Shown: positions 60,196 to 64,000 of the stretch, in pieces
Numbering within the stretch: position 1 is the stretch's first letter
Layout of the letters: each line of letters opens with the position of its first letter
Source: Klebsiella spallanzanii
GTDB lineage: Bacteria; Pseudomonadota; Gammaproteobacteria; Enterobacterales; Enterobacteriaceae
Length of the DNA: 64,000 nucleotides
Direction of reading: 5' to 3'
Assembly: GCF_902158555.1 (NCBI RefSeq)
Contig: NZ_CABGGS010000034.1
Location: 283,771-347,770 of the forward strand
The notes under the pieces: model-generated
Seen by the model: the letters and a program-made list of their open reading frames with translations, nothing else
Database searches by the model: none
What the model was told of the DNA's origin: nothing
Translations under genes and position numbers: made by a program

Positions 60196-61201
60196 ACCTG
60201 TGACGGAACTGCCGGTCAAAGCGCCGTTTGATTTTGCAAAATGGTGGGATCGGGTGGGGATCTTAATTGTGCTGCTGGTGCTACTGATCCTGATGTCGAC
60301 CTTCGCCCCAAACTTTAACCGCGTTGATAACTTGCTGAATATCGCCCGTTCGATTTCCGTCAACGCCATCCTTGCGGCGGGCATGACGTTCGTTATTTTA
60401 ACCAGCGGGATTGATTTATCGGTCGGTTCGATCGTTGCCGTTTCCGGCGTGGTTTCCGTCGTCGCCGCCATGGCGGGACTTCCCGCACCGCTGGCGATTC
60501 TGGCCGGCGTTGGCGTCGGCGCGCTCTGCGGCCTGCTTAACGGCGTGCTCTCCGCTTACCTTGCCCTTGCGCCGTTTATTGTCACCCTCGGGACAATGAC
60601 GTTCCTGCGCGGTATGGCCTACACCATTACTGAAGGGCAGCCGATTGTGTCGAGCAGTCTCAGCTTCCGCGAGCTGGGAAACGGCTATCTTGTCGGTATT
60701 CCCATCCCGGTGATTATTATGCTGGTGGTTTATCTACTGGCGTGGTTCATTCTTGAACGTACCCGCTTCGGTCGTCATATTTACGCCGTCGGTGGCAACG
60801 CGCAGGCCGCCCGCCTGGCCGGTGTCCGTGTAAAACGCGTGCTGGCGGCAGTGTATATGATTGCTGGCGTCTGCGCCGGCTTGGCGGGCATTATCTTTGC
60901 CGCCAGGGTTATCTCCGCCCAGCCAACCGCCGGAACGGGATATGAACTGGATGCGATTGCGGCGGTCGTCCTGGGAGGCACCAGTCTTGCCGGAGGCCGC
61001 GGCAGGATTATCGGCACCCTGATTGGGTCGATAATTCTTGGCGTCCTCAGTACCGGGCTGATCCTGCTGAGCGTGCCCTTTTTCACCCAGCTATTAATTA
61101 AAGGCATCGTCATTATTCTCGCCGTGGCGATAGATGGCCTGAAGCAGCATCCGGAACTGTTCACCTTCTGGCGGAAAAAAGAGATCGCCCCAACCCGCTA
61201 G
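60182..61201 (+). CDS. Sugar ABC transporter permease (RbsC type)
   Basis: A 339-residue inner-membrane protein with about eight to ten helices. ARSISVNAILAAGMTFVILTSGIDLSVGSIVAVSGV is the hallmark of the RbsC family, with GTMTFLRGMAYTITEGQPI and a late LGGTSLAGGRGRIIGTLIGS segment. It forms the channel for the adjacent RbsA/RbsB-like subunits. Its end precedes a short GC-rich hairpin and then the next gene. Confidence 0.92.
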   Translation: MDNNKPVTELPVKAPFDFAKWWDRVGILIVLLVLLILMSTFAPNFNRVDNLLNIARSISVNAILAAGMTFVILTSGIDLSVGSIVAVSGVVSVVAAMAGLPAPLAILAGVGVGALCGLLNGVLSAYLALAPFIVTLGTMTFLRGMAYTITEGQPIVSSSLSFRELGNGYLVGIPIPVIIMLVVYLLAWFILERTRFGRHIYAVGGNAQAARLAGVRVKRVLAAVYMIAGVCAGLAGIIFAARVISAQPTAGTGYELDAIAAVVLGGTSLAGGRGRIIGTLIGSIILGVLSTGLILLSVPFFTQLLIKGIVIILAVAIDGLKQHPELFTFWRKKEIAPTR

Positions 61202-61278
61202 TTTTCCCTAACGCTTTGTTTATCCGCCGCACTGGCGGCGGGTCTTCGCTTGCTTAAATTCTGATGGAGTACACGCCC

Positions 61279-62649
61279 ATGACATATCACATCACGCTGA
61301 CGGACCCGATGAGCGGCACCAGGGATCGCGAACCGATTACCTTTACTCTCCCGATGATGCTGCAGGAACCGCTGTGGTGGGCCATCACCGAAACGGGAGA
61401 CAGGATCCTTTGCCAGCGCCTCAACCACGCGTCCACGGACAGCACGACTGTCTTTATCGCCACGGTCAGCTTCAACGGCACGCTTAATATGCGGCTTGAA
61501 CGTCCGTGCACGGCGGCTGAAGCCAGCGAAACTCCCGGCATCACCAGGCTAGCGGGCAAAGAGTCTGACTGTTTTGTCCGTCTCAACACCGGCTGCTTCG
61601 ACCTGGAAATGTGTCGGGGAACCGCTCAGGGAGTGGGATCATCCAAATGGGGTTTGCGCCACTTTCGCCGCCTGGAGGACAATATTGAGCTGCTTCCTTC
61701 GGGAAATAATGCCATCGGCGGTTTTTACGGTCCCTTCTTCACTCCTGAAAACGGGCTGATTAACCCGCCGGAGCATACCGTCGTTGATATTGAAATCATT
61801 GAAGAAGGACCGGTCTACCATCACTACAGAATGCACGGCGAGATCCCCGACGGACTGTTACCGGAGCTACGTGGTAAGCATTTCGCCATTGACTGGAAGT
61901 TCAGCTGGAATACGCCGTGGTTCCAGCGCCGCTACTGCGTGGATGATTTCTCGACGGTGATTAACGGGCGCTCGGTGACCAACAAGATAACCGTTGGCGA
62001 CGAGTTTGAAAGCGGCCAGGGAAAACTGGTGTTCGACCGCTTCGCCGCTTACGGCAGTACCCGCTATCGTGCGGGAGATCCCTATGCCGAAGAGCTGGTC
62101 GCCATGGTGGCTCATACGGTCACTACCTCGGAGAACCAAAGCCCGAAATTTGCCGAATTCCGCGAGCAGCTCGCCGATATGGCCTCCGCCCACTGGGATC
62201 TTTACTGGCGAATGTTCTGTCGCTGGGAAAACGTGCTGGAGGAGGCGGAAATTCGCGAAAGACTTAGTTTAGTTCGCGCCCGGGCGCATCTCCGGGCAGA
62301 CCTGACCGAGCGGGAGTGGATCCTGACCGAATCACCCGTCGATGTTTCTGCGGCACCGGATGAAACCATATTTCCCGGCCCGGCCAGTAAAACCGTCGAA
62401 TATGACTCAGCAAGCGGTCGGGCAATGATCTGGTGGACCTCGCAACCCTCCGGCGCTTTTCAGATAGTCCAGCGCCGTCAGTCAGGATGGGTCAACTGGG
62501 GAAGCAACGGCGAAAACGAGTGCCCGGAACTGCCTGTCGGGGTTGATATCAAAACTGCCTGCGGAATATTTGCCGATAACTGGATGCATATTGCCAATCA
62601 ACTGGAAACGCCGCCGTACATATCAGTGAGCAAAGGAGACGACCAATGA
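61279..62649 (+). CDS. Unrecognised protein of a sugar-import operon
   Basis: From the ATG at 61279 (TGGAG 9 bases upstream; 456 residues) it has no signal peptide or membrane segment. It is rich in Trp, Phe and Gly motifs such as LWWAITETGDRILCQRLNHAS, GGFYGPFFTPENGLINPPEH and FAIDWKFSWNTPWFQRRYC, a beta-sheet-like pattern. The C-terminal part (WILTESPVDVSAAPDETIFPG, MIWWTSQPSGAFQIVQRR) is also sheet-like. I recognise no family. It is the one unknown gene between an importer and a PfkB kinase; a sugar hydrolase, lyase or epimerase is a guess. It overlaps the kinase by four bases. Confidence 0.8.
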   Translation: MTYHITLTDPMSGTRDREPITFTLPMMLQEPLWWAITETGDRILCQRLNHASTDSTTVFIATVSFNGTLNMRLERPCTAAEASETPGITRLAGKESDCFVRLNTGCFDLEMCRGTAQGVGSSKWGLRHFRRLEDNIELLPSGNNAIGGFYGPFFTPENGLINPPEHTVVDIEIIEEGPVYHHYRMHGEIPDGLLPELRGKHFAIDWKFSWNTPWFQRRYCVDDFSTVINGRSVTNKITVGDEFESGQGKLVFDRFAAYGSTRYRAGDPYAEELVAMVAHTVTTSENQSPKFAEFREQLADMASAHWDLYWRMFCRWENVLEEAEIRERLSLVRARAHLRADLTEREWILTESPVDVSAAPDETIFPGPASKTVEYDSASGRAMIWWTSQPSGAFQIVQRRQSGWVNWGSNGENECPELPVGVDIKTACGIFADNWMHIANQLETPPYISVSKGDDQ

Positions 62650-63566
62650 TCCTGTGCTGTGGAGAAGCCTTAATCGATATGCTGCCCTGTCGAACCCGTG
62701 AGAATGCCTCAGCATTTATTCCCTGCGTCGGCGGTGCGGCGTTTAATGCCGCGATCGCATTGGGTCGCCAGGGAATGCCGGTGAGCCTGTTTTCCGGTCT
62801 CTCAAATGATTTTATGGGCGATATGCTGCGCCAGTCTCTTGAAGCTTCCGGGGTTGATTTCTCACCTTCCACGCGAGCGCCGCTGCCGACGACGCTGGCC
62901 TTCGTCAGACTGGTACACGGGCAGGCGCGCTATACTTTCTACGATGAGAATAGCGCGGGCAGAATGCTGGCAGACAGCGATCTGCCCGCGTTGAAAGATG
63001 ATGTTTCCGCCGTTCTGTTCGGCTGCATCAGCCTGATCGCCGAACCCTGTGGCAGCGTGTATGAATCGCTGATGGTGCGAGAAGCACCGCGCCGGGTGAT
63101 GTTCCTCGACCCGAATATCCGCGAAATTTTCATCCAGGACCGCGAGAAACACCTGGCGCGGATGATGCGGATGATTGCGCTGGCGGATATCGTCAAGCTT
63201 TCCGATGAAGACCTTGCGTGGTTTGGCGAGCCGGGCGATGAACATCAAGTCATTAACCACTGGCTCACTCTGGGGCCAAAGCTTATCGTCGTGACGCGCG
63301 GAGCCGACGGTGCCGATGCCTGGACCGCTGATTTCCATATTCATGTTCCCGGTATTGACGTGGTGGTTGCCGATACCGTCGGCGCGGGTGATACGGTGAA
63401 TGCCGGCATTCTGGCCAGCCTCTCTACTGCGGGGCTTCTGGAGAAAAGCAAGCTAGTGACACTGTCACGCAATCAGGTTCGCCATGCTGTCGAGCTTGGC
63501 ATGCGCGCTGCAGCGGTGACGGTTTCCAGGCCCGGAGCTAACCCGCCGTGGGATCATGAACTTTGA
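62646..63566 (+). CDS. PfkB-family sugar kinase (fructokinase-like)
   Basis: A 306-residue kinase. ILCCGEALIDMLPC and FIPCVGGAAFNAAIALGRQG open the fold, LFSGLSNDFMGDML follows, and the catalytic DTVGAGDTVNAGILASL holds the base Asp, with Gly-rich anion hole. It should phosphorylate the sugar delivered by the importer and/or released by the preceding protein. It overlaps that gene by four bases. It ends the operon. Confidence 0.9.
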   Translation: MILCCGEALIDMLPCRTRENASAFIPCVGGAAFNAAIALGRQGMPVSLFSGLSNDFMGDMLRQSLEASGVDFSPSTRAPLPTTLAFVRLVHGQARYTFYDENSAGRMLADSDLPALKDDVSAVLFGCISLIAEPCGSVYESLMVREAPRRVMFLDPNIREIFIQDREKHLARMMRMIALADIVKLSDEDLAWFGEPGDEHQVINHWLTLGPKLIVVTRGADGADAWTADFHIHVPGIDVVVADTVGAGDTVNAGILASLSTAGLLEKSKLVTLSRNQVRHAVELGMRAAAVTVSRPGANPPWDHEL

Positions 63567-63800
63567 ATTCTGACCCCCGAAAGAATACAGGGAGCAGATG
63601 ATGGCCTGAAATAATCGTCTATTGACAGGCCATTAGTATTATTTATTTGGTGAATGAATTAGATCTCAATTATTGAATGAAACTTAAACCAGCGTCATTT
63701 ATTAATGGATATTGTCGTCTAATCCATTAATATCAGGTGATTAGATCATCATTCATTTTCTGCCGGGATTACGACAGACCCCAGAGACAGGACGTCATCA

Positions 63801-63944
63801 ATGAAAAATAATAAATGGTTCACGCGTTTGCGCAACACGCCTATACCGGAACACAAATTCCGTCCGGCGAAGTGGCTTGCGTTTCTTGCTTTCCTTCTGC
63901 TCCTGGCGCAGCTGGCGGTTGAATCGTTGCTGCTGTCGGAATAA
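63801..63944 (+). CDS. Small single-span membrane protein
   Basis: A 47-residue peptide with a basic N-terminus (KNNKWFTRLRN) and one hydrophobic segment (WLAFLAFLLLLAQLAVESLLL, from about residue 25). A weak GACG-rich site precedes the ATG. I recognise no family; it is too short for standard gene finding. The last 56 bases of the window hold no gene. Confidence 0.5.
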   Translation: MKNNKWFTRLRNTPIPEHKFRPAKWLAFLAFLLLLAQLAVESLLLSE

Positions 63945-64000
63945 ACGTTGCTATATCAGGCGTTACCGGGCCTCAGCGCAGGCATTCCCTAGCGTAAAGT

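Noticed and set aside
63945-64000. Possible REP unit at the window end
   Set aside because: GCGTTACCGGGCCT resembles a REP core, but no inverted arm is visible before the edge.

Overview
The window looks like chromosome of an enterobacterium close to Citrobacter, Salmonella or Klebsiella. This rests on a complete ttrRS-ttrBCA tetrathionate respiration locus in the Salmonella order, paired REP elements with an enterobacterial GGCCTAC core, ydcH, a Fur-type box, and a trp promoter/attenuator nearly identical in layout to that of E. coli. The genus is inference. I saw no rRNA, tRNA, CRISPR array, intact insertion sequence or integrase.

Layout. 1-2430: accessory stretch with a partial gene, a membrane protein, two AT-rich unrecognised genes, a gene-poor gap and a small TolA-C-terminal-like gene. 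2431-5553: Fur-boxed iron-type locus (YncE-like beta-propeller plus TonB-dependent receptor). 5662-12976: ttrRS and divergent ttrBCA. 13012-26579: a large catabolic locus with a GntR/FCD regulator, three amidohydrolases, a five-part oligopeptide-type ABC importer, an NTF2-like protein, a PuuE/allantoinase-like deacetylase and a divergent FAD amine oxidase. Two copies of the 12-bp palindrome ATTGCTAGCAAT mark its two promoter regions. 26587-28110: second methionine aminopeptidase with a ParD-like partner, and a monooxygenase. 28241-30562: serine hydrolase, two membrane proteins (one DUF2975) and a small HTH protein. 30559-35945: ascorbate-type PTS operon with SIS, creatininase-family and phosphotriesterase-family enzymes and a GntR/UTRA regulator. 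36215-38702: small genes, a ketopantoate-reductase-like protein, ydcH and an alpha/beta hydrolase.

39135-43191: a DeoR-HTH/ribokinase fusion, a glutamine-amidotransferase-like protein, a DMT transporter and a second phosphotriesterase-family protein. 43331-45220: CMD protein plus two genes that appear internally deleted (flavodoxin-fold oxidoreductase, LysR regulator). 45360-47686: a stand-alone trpBA pair with its own TrpR operator, trpL leader and attenuator but no trpEDC. 47733-55926: mixed small enzymes (truncated YbaK/ProX-like protein, two VOC proteins, MFS transporter, dienelactone-hydrolase-like protein, retropepsin-like protease with a second DUF2975 protein, hydrolase, DJ-1/PfpI, DUF1062). 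56203-63566: LacI-controlled ribose-type ABC importer with an unrecognised 456-residue protein and a PfkB kinase. A small membrane peptide gene closes the window.

The most interesting points are the attenuator-controlled trpBA outside a trp operon, the amidohydrolase/ABC regulon with its shared palindrome and an amidohydrolase lacking the HxH metal motif, two DUF2975 operons sharing an operator-like sequence, the lactonase-type PTS operon, and the unknown protein in the LacI cluster.
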